The notes beneath the pieces are model-generated. The model saw nothing but the letters and a program-made list of their open reading frames with translations. It made no database searches and was not told the DNA's origin. From the NCBI GenBank assembly GCA_021404685.1, contig QWHC01000027.1, positions 1 to 34,824 of the forward strand: a stretch of 34,824 bases of DNA. Direction: 5' to 3'. Below are positions 9,501-17,935 of this stretch, piece by piece. Every line of letters begins with the position of its first letter. Positions within the stretch are counted from its first letter, which is position 1. Source of the stretch: Chloroflexi bacterium CFX4 (GTDB lineage: Bacteria > Chloroflexota > Anaerolineae > Aggregatilineales > UBA2796). Made by a program: the position numbers and the translations under genes.

Positions 9501-10517
9501 ACGTGCCAAGCTGAGCAGGTTGGTTAACTCTGCTTCTTCGGATTCTTTGCCAATGATGATAAACCACTGGCTGTTAGCAATATTGGCATTGGCAGCCGTT
9601 GTCAGGCTGAAACTACGGTAAGTGCGCCCGCCCACATCTACCAAGTCCTCTGTGGCAATGCCAAAGACTTGTGGCGGCAAATCAGGCGCTTGGAACCCTG
9701 CACTACCGACAAGCGCAACCGGCGCATCCGCGGCACGGCTGGCAACCGCCAACAAATTACCGCGCTGATCGAGTACAACAGTGGTAAACTCAAAGATAGT
9801 GCTGCGGTTAGGCTGAAATAGTTCTGTCAAGCTGATTTCTGGACGCAGATCACCGATCAAGGCGCCAACCAATGTGCTGCCCGCGTAGATGGGCGTGCCA
9901 ATCTGAAACGAAAGGCGCGTGCTGCCATCCCGCGAAACGGCTGCATCACGCAGCACATAATCCGAGATATAAAACTGCCCTTCCGGCAGCGCCAAAATCT
10001 CGTTGAGGTACGCCTGTCCGCGTTCGCTGGGCGGCGGATCTGTCAGGAAGAAGAAAGGCGCCACACCGCCACCCGAACGGGTGAGCCGCACATTAACCGT
10101 TTGGTCGCCTTCCAACGTTACAAAGCGAATGTTGGCGTAAGGCGCGTTGGTGCCAACCAGCGTGTTGGCAATGCGCGACGAGACAATAATACGCTGCGAG
10201 GTGATGCGCGCCGTATCGTTCAGCACCAATGCCCGCACATATTCAGCCAGTTCAGGGCTGTTGGCAAGTTCGGTGAGCGCACTTTTAGTGGTGCTGAAAA
10301 ACTGATCGAGGCGTGCGCTCAGGCGCTCGCGCTCTGTATCAAAGCCAAGCCGCACATTATCGCGCACAAAGTTGTTCAGGGCAGGGGCAGTGACAAAGGA
10401 AAAGACCAGCAGCACCACCACGAAAGCGCCCACCAATGGCAGCAGCAGCTTGGCACCCACTGAAAGGCGCTGCCAAGCCCTCAGTGGATTAAAGGTAGAT
10501 GTCGGCGTCGCGTTCAT
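3591..10517 (-). CDS. Giant dCache-HAMP-multiGAF-PAS sensor histidine kinase (2308 aa)
   Basis: A membrane sensor kinase. Visible order: TM1 about 22-45; extracytoplasmic dCache-like sensor about 46-335; TM2 about 341-364; HAMP about 362-415; GAF1 about 440-590; a linker motif LNRQLTRTTWQDYL (599-612); a degenerate GAF2 about 620-695; GAF3 about 705-870; GAF4 about 880-1045; PAS about 1052-1165; GAF5-GAF9 about 1180-2045; HisKA from 2060 with H2072 in SHELRTPLN; and HATPase with N box NLVSNAAKFT (2187-2196), G1 DTGIGI (2222-2227), FEPF (2236-2239) and GTGLGL (2252-2257). All kinase motifs are intact. There is no receiver on this protein. GAF1 and GAF8 are close relatives of each other and of the GAF-A domains of the upstream genes. 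It is the last gene of the operon, and its ATG overlaps the preceding stop as ATGA. Domain boundaries are by eye; the GAF ligands are unknown. Confidence 0.93.
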   Translation of the reverse strand: MNATPTSTFNPLRAWQRLSVGAKLLLPLVGAFVVVLLVFSFVTAPALNNFVRDNVRLGFDTERERLSARLDQFFSTTKSALTELANSPELAEYVRALVLNDTARITSQRIIVSSRIANTLVGTNAPYANIRFVTLEGDQTVNVRLTRSGGGVAPFFFLTDPPPSERGQAYLNEILALPEGQFYISDYVLRDAAVSRDGSTRLSFQIGTPIYAGSTLVGALIGDLRPEISLTELFQPNRSTIFEFTTVVLDQRGNLLAVASRAADAPVALVGSAGFQAPDLPPQVFGIATEDLVDVGGRTYRSFSLTTAANANIANSQWFIIIGKESEEAELTNLLSLARDLVVRTAVFFATLLFVLGVIVQSVVRPLRRLSLSAQRMAEGDFTVRVKVPNEDEIGQLAGSLNTLSDRLKNTLSTLETRVTQRTRNLEIAAEIGRGATQLRDVDRLLQYTVDAIRDRFNFYHAQIFLVDDANEYAVLVISTGEAGRELLARKHKLAVGSNSIVGQVTLKRRTFITLDTQQSEVPHRFNPLLPLTRSEMALPLQVGDKLIGCLDVQSIEPNAFNQEDVQIFQLLCDQLAIAIDNARLLDDQAKRVTQIADLNRQLTRTTWQDYLTETGDASLAYTYDMLSVTPANGGDSMPAVSDPQVIEAPIQVRGETVGSLRVQENPELPLSMEERAIVQAVADRVALVLENTRLVEQTQGALSRVEQLYLASRALSSTSELERLYQTAAERFATFEQVDRVLFILAYPTPSYEAPILEYAYIWERTSGTFRPSAQRVPRETLPAAWLPAERTPYIANLTVDLREQDTLREAYRAMQVHSVLVTPLVTATRWFGVLLFHSRRNNAFPANFVQYADALSDQIAISLENQYLYNEAQIEARSNRVLAEAAQIASQIGTEFEIGISDLIERVATAANFDRWWFGSVRLTLTGVMANRITAHFPKGSPLEDMVEITLENSHNAITEVLRGGQVIVVNEPHEHSALKRLDMARAEAFGKHIVVPIKAGNRTDAVLMLGRSVTQLDVDDRDRQLSLTLASQIAVALENRRLFDAVQDERESLQQILNSLPTGVIVVDAATRQPILTNQRARELLGLDSLQPYEVLHTNTGLSFTAEEQPVYLALEGQTSVRAEDMTLLDSDGNRTDLLVDAVPLLRDGEIVGAVAVYQDVTELRELENVLQESLRETTSLYEVSRDISAENEIYGILNVVGRHIIGQFTPDHFFVIFNQDGQLAPIYSAWRSPDGITVDVIETASPLPRTMLLSDDAFIDTDIRENPDFSDDPQLAVLGVVSVSVFPMKARNRTVGWVFIGFNEYRPFTSEERRTLGNLTDQAAVACESARLAEETVLALQTTTMLFESSLNIRLADSIDSTIGVLRDELAKLSPSRIDVLLLRMRETEQRIDWVLAWRANDPETQEPQVAKPLMQGDWELLDLPTYFIQDVQDADPNLLDRIQPLLYLGAFRAQASVPMIVKGQLTGRVILTYEEPHTFTQTEQQLLTTIADQAAISIDNFILVQQTQESLEETAVLYQTSRAIANSVTPADELKAIADYAVPTLVTSTLTLRLTGGSWDDRNASVEVVAFWQREDQSYDITGARFTSEQFPIWDIVKRSKPTWLEDVRGPHAYADELSVDGESIELMFGARALVAFPLVGTNQVPLGALVLCADATWRHTERDMRILTALSDLIGIGIERRNLLEQTTRRARQLALSAEIAQVAASTLRLDELFDLIVNQIKDSFGFDHVQIFRIDSEGKFARVVSSTGEAGQRLLARGHGLPVGSRSVIGQVTATGTPQIVGDTTDPRAVHKPNPDLPDTRAEMALPLIARDIILGALDVQSNEAGAFTQEDVVILSTLAGQIAIAIDNAELFASSVRRAEEMRFLFDASRAATSAFTEENVQPERMREIAELMRDKLSAAATAVLVFDDSGTRLVPYSATTSGVELVIPPYYEVNQPFFKEFMQRHEPLQVDDLAAVQGGRSGATGSLGGYTRLAQALRGLLPEKGSLLLVPLYAGDNFVGALGAVKTVTNGFDDEALRLTQTLGSSLSATIQNARLLREVRAANLRLMELDRVKSQFLANMSHELRTPLNSIIGFSRVILKGIDGPLTEMQEQDLNTIYESGKHLLGLVNDILDQAKIEADRMEFAIAPFALHEVVKGVASTAIGLLKDKPVRLYQEVEPELPNVAGDEFRTRQALLNLVSNAAKFTPQGTITIACFRTEVDGVPMVQVSVTDTGIGIPRDKLDLIFEPFQQADNNAARQYEGTGLGLPISRKLIEKQGGRMWVDSEIGVGSTFSFALPIAGLETGEQASNEASAEMGD

Positions 10518-12736
10518 TCGTCATTCCTCGCGTGGCTTTCTCCCGACTCTTGGACAGGCTCAAGCAGTTTATCCGCCGCCAGCCGAATAGATGCTTGTGG
10601 CAAGCGCAGCGCCTGCCCCAGCTCTTTAACTGCCACCTGAAGCACCTGTTCAACGTTGGTTTGGCGGCTCAGGCGGTCAGAAATAGTATTCACCAAGCGC
10701 TCGCGCTCCGCAAGGCGCTGAGATTGTTCCAGCAGGCGCGCATTATCGGCGTTCACGGCAAGCCGCGAGGCAAGTTCGCGTGCCAGCAAACGCATGTTTT
10801 CGTTGTAAGTTGTCCGCGGCACCGTCCACTCAACCGCACCAAAGCGCTGTTCGCGCAGGGCAACAGGCACGGCAAAAGTGACTGTTTCTTCATCTATGCG
10901 CTCTTGCAATTCACCGGTCTGATAAGCGCTCAGTTGCAATTCGCTCCATTCGGAGTCGTGTTCGGGTGCGGTGAAGCCGCGGCGCGGCATCGCACGGCGG
11001 CGCGCCACCTCATAGCCACGCCACGCCTCGCCCAACATGCGCCGATTCAAATCCTCAATTTCAGCAAGGCGCGCCTGTGATTCCTCAAAGAGCTGCGCGT
11101 TGGTAATAGCCACTGCAATCTGATCAGCGAGCGTCTGGAAGAGGCTGATTTCAGCATCACCAAACGTTTCGGCATGGTCACTGTGCAAGTCCAGCACGCC
11201 GAAATAACCGTCACGCATTCGCAACGGTAAGGCAAGTTCGGCGCGTGTGGTCGAGATCATCTCGTTGGGTGTGTTCTCATCAAAAAGCTGCACGGCAAAC
11301 TGCCCACCCTGAATAGCACGCCCAGCGACACTGCGCGGCGAGACGTTCAGGCGGTAACCAAAGCGCAAAGGCGACTCACCGCTTTGTGCGTGCGCCACGC
11401 GCATCACCAACATTTGCGCGCCAGCGTCCAGCGCGAAGATATGCGCGTGCGTAATTTCCTCAAAGGTGGTACAAAGCAGTTCGACAACACGCCGCATCAA
11501 GCTCTCTGTATCGCGCAGGGTAAAGAGAGTCTGCCCAATCGCCCGTGTCGCCTCGACTTCACGGGTGCGTTGGGAGAGGCGCGACTCAAGGGCGCGCACA
11601 TCTTGGCGTGAGATATTGCCGAGCGCAGGAAGGGCAGCAGCAAGGCTGCCGATCTCGTCATTTTGATGGATATTTAGCTCTGGCAGGCCGCGCCCTTGTG
11701 CAGCACGCTGAGCTGCCTCAGCCAGCAGGCGCATTGGGCGCGCCACCGTCCAATCCAAGAAGAACGCCAAGAGCGCCAAAACACCTATCACAACAAGGCT
11801 CACCGCGCCGAACTCTGCCAAAAAGCGCCCGGTTTCATCAGTGCGCGCAGTCAGCAGCACCTGCGCCTCTGCCACCAAAACACGATCCATGCCGCGCACT
11901 GGCACGGCAAAGCCACGCACGGCGCGGTTCGTGACGGGGCTAAGATAATTGATCGGGGTGGTGAAGGTCTGCGCGGCAAGCTGTGCTGCCCTCGCCCGCT
12001 GCTCCGGTGTCTGCTCAACGGTCGCCTCACTGATCGTATCAATGCGCCCGTCGGGTGCGATCAGGTAGAAGCCAAGCACACCGGCTGGCACATTCAGGGG
12101 GCGCAAAGCAGTCAGGATGCTTGGTTGTGTAGGTGTATTTCTGCCGGTCGGGTCAACGCTGATCACCAAGTAGCCGATAGGGCGTCCGCTACGGCGCACA
12201 ATAGTGGCAAAGTCAATTTCAAAATCGGGTGCGCGGCGTGTGATTTGGCTGATGAAAATGCCGCTAAAAGTAAGGTCGCGCTGAAAGGTGCGGAAGTAGT
12301 CTTCTTCTACCTCACTCACTTGCGGCGCGCTTGGCACAGCCAGCAACGCACGCCCACCAATTGAGACAAAGCGCACTTGCCAATAGGTTGGGTTGTTATC
12401 CAGCAAGTTTTGGAAAACACTTTGTACAAGTGCCTGTGCAGGCTGTATTGAAGCTGAACCACCACCTGCCGCCAACGTCGCGTAGGCATCTTGCAGCGGC
12501 GGATTATCCACAAGGTTACGCAGATTGGCAGTGATGCTGTTCACGATTGCCTGTAAGGTTATGCTGCGCTCACGCGCCAGCGACTCGACCAAGATGTTGC
12601 CGATAGGCTGCACATCCCGCGCATATTGCGCGCCTGCAAACAACGTCATCATCACGATCAAGACGCCGATAATGAGCAGGCTGCCGAGCAGTTTCCAGCG
12701 CAGCGGCACAGAAAGAAAGCGGGCTAAAAGGTTCAT
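10514..12736 (-). CDS. dCache-HAMP-GAF-GAF receptor without kinase domain
   Basis: A 740-residue membrane receptor: TM1 about 15-37, dCache-like extracytoplasmic region about 38-305, TM2 about 308-328, HAMP about 330-385 (NDEIGSLAAALPAL), GAF-A about 397-550 ending in LADQIAVAITNAQLF, linker motif LNRRMLGEAWRGY (563-575), degenerate GAF-B about 585-668, and a C-terminal tail (about 680-720) that looks like the first helix and strand of another GAF, ending ASIRLA. There is no HisKA, HATPase, cyclase or methyl-accepting region, so it cannot signal by phosphotransfer alone. The input half matches the giant kinase in layout. ATGA overlaps join it to both neighbours. I infer that it passes its signal to the giant kinase by association; this is not shown by the sequence. 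Confidence 0.88.
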   Translation of the reverse strand: MNLLARFLSVPLRWKLLGSLLIIGVLIVMMTLFAGAQYARDVQPIGNILVESLARERSITLQAIVNSITANLRNLVDNPPLQDAYATLAAGGGSASIQPAQALVQSVFQNLLDNNPTYWQVRFVSIGGRALLAVPSAPQVSEVEEDYFRTFQRDLTFSGIFISQITRRAPDFEIDFATIVRRSGRPIGYLVISVDPTGRNTPTQPSILTALRPLNVPAGVLGFYLIAPDGRIDTISEATVEQTPEQRARAAQLAAQTFTTPINYLSPVTNRAVRGFAVPVRGMDRVLVAEAQVLLTARTDETGRFLAEFGAVSLVVIGVLALLAFFLDWTVARPMRLLAEAAQRAAQGRGLPELNIHQNDEIGSLAAALPALGNISRQDVRALESRLSQRTREVEATRAIGQTLFTLRDTESLMRRVVELLCTTFEEITHAHIFALDAGAQMLVMRVAHAQSGESPLRFGYRLNVSPRSVAGRAIQGGQFAVQLFDENTPNEMISTTRAELALPLRMRDGYFGVLDLHSDHAETFGDAEISLFQTLADQIAVAITNAQLFEESQARLAEIEDLNRRMLGEAWRGYEVARRRAMPRRGFTAPEHDSEWSELQLSAYQTGELQERIDEETVTFAVPVALREQRFGAVEWTVPRTTYNENMRLLARELASRLAVNADNARLLEQSQRLAERERLVNTISDRLSRQTNVEQVLQVAVKELGQALRLPQASIRLAADKLLEPVQESGESHARNDE

Positions 12737-14466
12737 TCGGCTGCTCCTTCTTCGTTACGCCCATTCTTTGCCGGCAGCGATTGCACCGCGCTGGTTGGCA
12801 AGCCCAGCCGCACGCTGGTCTGCACGGCGCCAAGCGCTTGTTGGAAGGCATCCACTGCCACGGAAACCAGTGTGTCCACGTCGCTTTTTGCCTGCAAGAG
12901 CGTTGCCACGCGGTTGGCAATTTGCTCACGGGTGACTGCCATCTGCGCCTGATCGTAGAGGCGTAAGTTATCCAGCGAGAGCGCGAGGCGCTGGGCGATG
13001 GCACGCGCCAATTCCACGCTGCGATCATCCCAAAACTGCCCGTCCGGTGCGCGGAATTCCATCACGCCGAGTGCCTGCCCGCGTGAGACAATCGGCACGA
13101 CCAAATACTGTGCGCCTTCGCGTGCCTCAATGTGCGGTGTATAGCCATAGGCGCCGCGTTCTGGCAGGGTTATCGGTTTGCTGCTGGTGGTGATCATATC
13201 ACCATTCCAATCAAAGCTCACTGCCTTTTCCGAACGGCTTTGCAGGTAAAGCTGCCACGCCCGACCGCTCATCTCTTGGTTGAGGCGTTCAATATCGCGG
13301 CTGGCAGTCCGCACCTGTTCGATCAATTCCTGCTGATCGCGGTTTGCCAGTTGCAGCGCTGTTTGAAGGCGCACATTGCGGATGGAGAGCGCTAGCTGAA
13401 TGCCAAGTGCTTCTAAGCCTTCCACCTCTTGTGGCGTAAAGGCATCGCTGCTGACGCTCTGCAAGTCCAGCACGCCAATGGACTCTTTGCCCACACGCAG
13501 CGGAATCACTAACTCGGAGCGCACAGCGGCGGCAAACTCGCTGCGGCGTGCAGCCGGTGCATCACTGCTGATGCGCTGTGTTCTGCCCAAGCGTGCCGTC
13601 TCAGCAATCACGCTAGGGCTGTTTGGCGGCAAGCGGCGCAGCGCACTGTCCTTATCGCCTTGTAAGCTGCCGGTGCTTGCCACAAGGCTCAACACGCCCG
13701 TCTTTTCTTCGGTTAGGAAGATTTGCACATGGTAGTAGCCTAGCTTTTCATGGGTCAGCGCGATTGCTTCGCTCAGCAGATCATCTACCGTCGCGCCTTC
13801 GCCTACCATGCGGCTGAGTGCCGTCACGCCTGAAAGTTCGCTGGCAAGGTTGAGGTTGGTTTGCAATAACACGCGCTGACCGCCTGCAAACACATAAAGC
13901 ATAATGCCCGTCACCGCAAAGATGCTCAGCACAAAGGGAATATATGCTGGCGTTGCAGCAGTAGGCGGGTAATCCAAGAAGCCAATGTTGATGGCGAATA
14001 CTTGAATCAAGATTGCCGCTAGCACCAGCATCGTGACGGTGAAGGTGCCACGCCGCCGCAGCAGCACGCCAGAGGCAACCAACGGCAGCCCATAGCCCAG
14101 AACCGACATGCTCTGCATATCGTTTTCGCCTGAGGTCAGGTTTAGCACCACCGACGAGATATATAAGCCTGCCACGAAGGTTGTGCGCGCCGCGCTGAGG
14201 TTGCCGCGTTGCAGCAGCAGCAGCACCAATACATTGGTCAGCAGCACAACCGGCAGGAAAATAACAGGGTTCACATTGAAAAGGTTGCCCAAGAGGACGA
14301 CCTGAAACGCCTCGAACTGCGTGCGCGCAACCATCAGCACCAGAGCAAGGGCAAAGATAGCGAAAGCTGCCACACTCAGCGAGATAGCATAGAGGCTTTG
14401 TGCTTGCTGTTCGTCAAACGGATTGTTATATTGCCGCCGCAGCCGAAAAAGTGTTGCTATGCCCAT
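12733..14466 (-). CDS. Six-TM double-GAF receptor without kinase domain (copy 1)
   Basis: 577 residues. Six hydrophobic segments (about 26-48, 63-85, 94-112, 119-135, 143-163, 174-195) form a MASE-like membrane input of no named family. GAF-A follows (about 225-370; YYHVQIFL at 244-251 and VLDLQS in the core), then the linker motif LNQEMSGRAWQLYL (395-408), degenerate GAF-B (about 410-505, with VVPIVSRGQALGVMEF) and a tail (about 512-556) ending QTSVRLG, resembling the start of a GAF domain. No output domain is present. The stop overlaps the next start as ATGA, and the preceding gene ends 3 bases before its ATG, so translation is probably coupled. The ligand is unknown. Confidence 0.87.
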   Translation of the reverse strand: MGIATLFRLRRQYNNPFDEQQAQSLYAISLSVAAFAIFALALVLMVARTQFEAFQVVLLGNLFNVNPVIFLPVVLLTNVLVLLLLQRGNLSAARTTFVAGLYISSVVLNLTSGENDMQSMSVLGYGLPLVASGVLLRRRGTFTVTMLVLAAILIQVFAINIGFLDYPPTAATPAYIPFVLSIFAVTGIMLYVFAGGQRVLLQTNLNLASELSGVTALSRMVGEGATVDDLLSEAIALTHEKLGYYHVQIFLTEEKTGVLSLVASTGSLQGDKDSALRRLPPNSPSVIAETARLGRTQRISSDAPAARRSEFAAAVRSELVIPLRVGKESIGVLDLQSVSSDAFTPQEVEGLEALGIQLALSIRNVRLQTALQLANRDQQELIEQVRTASRDIERLNQEMSGRAWQLYLQSRSEKAVSFDWNGDMITTSSKPITLPERGAYGYTPHIEAREGAQYLVVPIVSRGQALGVMEFRAPDGQFWDDRSVELARAIAQRLALSLDNLRLYDQAQMAVTREQIANRVATLLQAKSDVDTLVSVAVDAFQQALGAVQTSVRLGLPTSAVQSLPAKNGRNEEGAAE

Positions 14467-14469
14467 CGC

Positions 14470-16197
14470 TTAGCCCTCCCCTCCTGAGTTGCCGTTCGTG
14501 TGCTGTGCCTCAGCCTCAGCCGCCATTTCTGCGCTGCCAATGCGGATAGAGGCTTGCACCGCACCTAAGGCACGGCTTAGCTCTTGTAAAGTGGCGCGTG
14601 CCAGACCGTCAATATCGTTAATTGCCTGAAGGTTGGTGCTGATGGCGTTCACTTCCAATTCGCGCTGTGCCAGTTCTTGCGCTTGCTCAAAGAGCCGTGC
14701 GTTATCAATGCTCAGGGCAAGGCGCTGTGCGAGTGCCTGAAGCACTTCAAGCGTCTCGGTTTGGCGCATAGTGCTGCCTAGCTCAATCTCGATGGCGCCG
14801 ATGCCGCGCCCGCGCAGTTCAATCGGCACTGCCACCAATTGACGGTTGGCAGGCGTCACCATCAGGACGGGACGGCGATGTTGGGCAGCCTGCTCTAGGG
14901 CGGGTGTCCAGCGCGTATCACGCTGCATACGGCTTTCGTTCAGCGTGTAGCCAACCGTCTGCATACTGCGCGATTTTAGGTAATCTTCCCAAGCCTGCCC
15001 CGTCAGGCGTTGGTTCAGGCGGCGTGCTTCTGTCAGGTTGACTTCAGTCTCCAGCAACATACGGCGTGTATCACTCAGCGCCGTTCGGTAGCCCTCGATC
15101 TGTTGTGCATTAAACGCCGCAGCGCCAACCTGCGCGGCGAGGATGCTCAAACTCTCCACCAATTCAGATGGGAAGGCGTTCAAGCGCACACTTTGAATAT
15201 CCAACGCGCCAAGCACCTGATCATCTACGATGAGTGGCAGCGCAATTTCGGAGCGCGCATCGGGCAGAAATTCATTGCTGCGCCGTTCGCCGCTTTCCTC
15301 ACGGTTATCCACAACCACCGGCTCGCCGCTTTGTAGCGCACGCCCAACCGCACCTTGCGAGGTGAACGCCATGCGATAGCCGCGCCGCATCATCATCTCG
15401 CCCGATTCGCCTGTGCTGGCAACCAAGTTCGCATAGCGCCGATCAGGATCGGCAAGGAAGATTTGCACATGGTAAAAGCCGAACCGATCCCGAATGTAGT
15501 TGGCAATGCGCGGCATCAGTTCGGCAGAGGAGCCTGCTACGACCGAAATTTGTGAAACTTCCGCGCTTGCCCGCAACTGTGCCAACAGACGGTTCGCCCA
15601 CTGCAAGCCGCGCCGAATTTCGTAGGCATAAACGGCACACAACGCACCCACACCAATCACAATGGTCACCACAATGAGCGTCTGCGGCGCTAAATTTTCA
15701 GGCGCAATACGCACCATACTGGAGATAAGTTCATCCCGCCCGCTTTGTAGGTTAGACACAAAGGCGATTAGGATGACCTCCAGCGCTGTGAGCAGCAAGA
15801 CGCCGCCCCACGTCCACACAAGGCTTCCATATAGCAGCGGCGCGATGATCAACAACAAAATGCTAGACCCAACACCATTCAAAAGCACTGCTGTGAAGGT
15901 TGCCATGCCTAAAAAGGTGAACATCATCACCATGGCAGCGCGTAATTGCCCGGCGTGAACCAAGCCAACCACCGTGAGCTGAATCAACAGCATTGCCAGC
16001 AGCACCGTCAGTATATTATTGATGATCGTCGTGCGCTCACCAATCGAGGCGATGCCCACGAACGCCAGCAGCGCCAAACCTGCCAGCAGCACACTCAGTA
16101 GTAACGTCACCCGCGCCCGCAGTTGGTCAAAATTATTGCTATAGCGAAAGCGCGGCAGCAACAACGCATTAAATAAATCGGTTAAAAGAGTTTGCAT
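14470..16197 (-). CDS. Six-TM double-GAF receptor without kinase domain (copy 2)
   Basis: 575 residues from the chosen ATG. An in-frame ATG 40 codons further upstream (16317) would add an Arg-rich, non-family N-terminus and overlap the upstream gene by 101 bases. The ATG at 16197 has GAGG about 9 bases upstream and gives the same short amphipathic start as the paralogues. About six membrane segments lie between 30 and 192. GAF-A spans about 210-365 (FYHVQIFLAD at 241-250, ASTGESGE at 260-267), followed by the linker motif LNQRLTGQAWEDYL (394-407), GAF-B about 410-505 (AVPIELRGRGIGAIEIE) and the tail about 515-556 (ALGAVQASIRIGSA). There is no kinase or other output domain. It is a paralogue of its two neighbours with a diverged membrane part, suggesting different stimuli read by a common cytoplasmic module. 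Confidence 0.87.
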   Translation of the reverse strand: MQTLLTDLFNALLLPRFRYSNNFDQLRARVTLLLSVLLAGLALLAFVGIASIGERTTIINNILTVLLAMLLIQLTVVGLVHAGQLRAAMVMMFTFLGMATFTAVLLNGVGSSILLLIIAPLLYGSLVWTWGGVLLLTALEVILIAFVSNLQSGRDELISSMVRIAPENLAPQTLIVVTIVIGVGALCAVYAYEIRRGLQWANRLLAQLRASAEVSQISVVAGSSAELMPRIANYIRDRFGFYHVQIFLADPDRRYANLVASTGESGEMMMRRGYRMAFTSQGAVGRALQSGEPVVVDNREESGERRSNEFLPDARSEIALPLIVDDQVLGALDIQSVRLNAFPSELVESLSILAAQVGAAAFNAQQIEGYRTALSDTRRMLLETEVNLTEARRLNQRLTGQAWEDYLKSRSMQTVGYTLNESRMQRDTRWTPALEQAAQHRRPVLMVTPANRQLVAVPIELRGRGIGAIEIELGSTMRQTETLEVLQALAQRLALSIDNARLFEQAQELAQRELEVNAISTNLQAINDIDGLARATLQELSRALGAVQASIRIGSAEMAAEAEAQHTNGNSGGEG

Positions 16198-16216
16198 AAG
16201 ATGCGCCTCGCGTGTG

Positions 16217-17917
16217 TCAACGTCCGTCTCCAAGTTCGGAAGGCAAAGTGCCGTTCGATGCCTCGCTCGGCGAGCCAAGCCGCACAGCAACACGCGGTGC
16301 TTGAAAGGCATCGGCAAGGCTTTGTGTGGCAGCCGCCACCACTGCCTCTACGCTGGTGGCTGCCTGCATACGCGCCGTGATCTCGTTGACCATGCCTTCG
16401 CGCTGTGCCATGCGCTGCGCTTCTTCAAGCAAGCGCAGGTTTTCCACTGCTAAGCCCAGCCGTTCGATCACCTGTTGCAGCACAACAAGTTGCTCGTTGC
16501 TCACATGCTGATCGGGCGCCAGTTCAAATTCCATCGCACCGATGACTTGCCCGCGCACCGTGATCGGCAGCGCCAACACTTTGAAGTTCTGCATACCACG
16601 CAGCACAGGCTGATTGCGGCGCACTGCCTCTGATAAGGTTGCCGTTTGTTCGGCGGCATCTTCCACGCGCCCGTTGATAAGGTCTATGGTGTAGGCGGGC
16701 ATCAAGCCCATGCCGCTCAGATAATCTGCCCAAGCACCGCCAGTCAATTGGCGGTTCAGGCGCTCAATTTCGCGCAGTTGGGTGCTGGTCTGCTCATAAA
16801 GGCGGCGGTTTTCCGTCAATTTATCCTGCATTTCGGCAAACAGACGCGCATTATCTACCGCCACTGCGATCTGGTTCGCCAAAGTCTCCAACGCCTCAAC
16901 TTCCTCAGCCGGGAAGGCATTTAGATCGCGGCTTTGCAGGTCAATCGCACCGATAATCTCGCCGCCAACGCGCAGCGGAATCGCCAACTGCGCCCGTGTG
17001 CCGCTCAGAAACGCTGAACGGCGGTAAGGCTGAGCTTCGCCTTCCTCACGGGCGAGAATGCTCTGCCCGCTGATCGTCACGCGCCCGATCACGCTCAGGC
17101 TGCCAATGCCCACCTGCTGGCTGCCAACATTGGCATGGTTGGCAGGGTTGGTGGTGGCCACTAAGGTCACATTGCGGCGCTCTTTATCCACCAAGAACAA
17201 CTGCACTTCGTGGCAGTCGGCAAAGTTTTCCTGCACAAGGCGCACCGTCTCTTGCAGCACAATCTCAAGGGCAAGGCGCACACCCAGCACGCGCTGCACC
17301 AGTTCGGCGCTGGCTTTGGCAAGCCGCACGCTGCGCTCCTCTACATTCGCCGTGATCTGGCGCGCCACCAAGCGCAGATTGCGCGCCAAGGTGTAGTTAA
17401 TGCTGGCATGGATGACCAGCAATGGTAGATCGAAAATCAGCAGTGTGCTGGGGCGTCCCACGCCGTTTTCAGTCGGCAACCCAAGCCCAAAAAAGAGGTA
17501 GATTGCCGATGCGATGAGCGTATACAGCACGGTTTGCTCACCGATGAGCAGCGCACCAAGCGACATGCCCACCAACATGCCGCCAAAGCCGATCTCCACG
17601 CCAATATCGTTGGAGAGCGCTAACAGAAAGAGCAGGGCAACCCATGCCACTATGACCAAAAGCGCGGCAAGCGTTTGTTGGGCACGCCGCGTCAGCGTAT
17701 AGGCGGCAATTGCCACACCTGCCAACAGCACCCCGCGCAGCACAATCAGCAGATCGGGCGAACCGCCGCCAACGATTTGGAAGACGATGTTGAGCGCGCC
17801 AAGCAGCACACCGAGCAGCATCACAGCGCTGATGATATAGGTGCCAGCCGCACGCCGCCGATCCAGCGGTTCTACGTAACGGTTCAGTGGAAATAACTTC
17901 AGCAGTTGTTCGCGCAT
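16217..17917 (-). CDS. Six-TM double-GAF receptor without kinase domain (copy 3)
   Basis: 566 residues with about six hydrophobic segments (26-48, 57-77, 83-102, 109-125, 128-147, 157-176). GAF-A covers about 205-360 (HEVQLFLVDKE, then LAIPLRVGGEIIGAIDLQS). A heptad-like stretch and the linker motif LNRQLTGGAWADYL (387-400) follow. GAF-B covers about 403-495 (ALPITVRGQVIGAMEFE) and the tail about 508-550, ending APRVAVRLGSP. There is no output domain. The ATG at 17917 lies 18 bases after the stop of the upstream gene, and the stop lies 19 bases before the next start. The membrane region is not similar enough by eye to a named MASE family to assign a ligand. Confidence 0.87.
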   Translation of the reverse strand: MREQLLKLFPLNRYVEPLDRRRAAGTYIISAVMLLGVLLGALNIVFQIVGGGSPDLLIVLRGVLLAGVAIAAYTLTRRAQQTLAALLVIVAWVALLFLLALSNDIGVEIGFGGMLVGMSLGALLIGEQTVLYTLIASAIYLFFGLGLPTENGVGRPSTLLIFDLPLLVIHASINYTLARNLRLVARQITANVEERSVRLAKASAELVQRVLGVRLALEIVLQETVRLVQENFADCHEVQLFLVDKERRNVTLVATTNPANHANVGSQQVGIGSLSVIGRVTISGQSILAREEGEAQPYRRSAFLSGTRAQLAIPLRVGGEIIGAIDLQSRDLNAFPAEEVEALETLANQIAVAVDNARLFAEMQDKLTENRRLYEQTSTQLREIERLNRQLTGGAWADYLSGMGLMPAYTIDLINGRVEDAAEQTATLSEAVRRNQPVLRGMQNFKVLALPITVRGQVIGAMEFELAPDQHVSNEQLVVLQQVIERLGLAVENLRLLEEAQRMAQREGMVNEITARMQAATSVEAVVAAATQSLADAFQAPRVAVRLGSPSEASNGTLPSELGDGR

Positions 17918-17935
17918 GGCGTGTTCTCTCTTATG

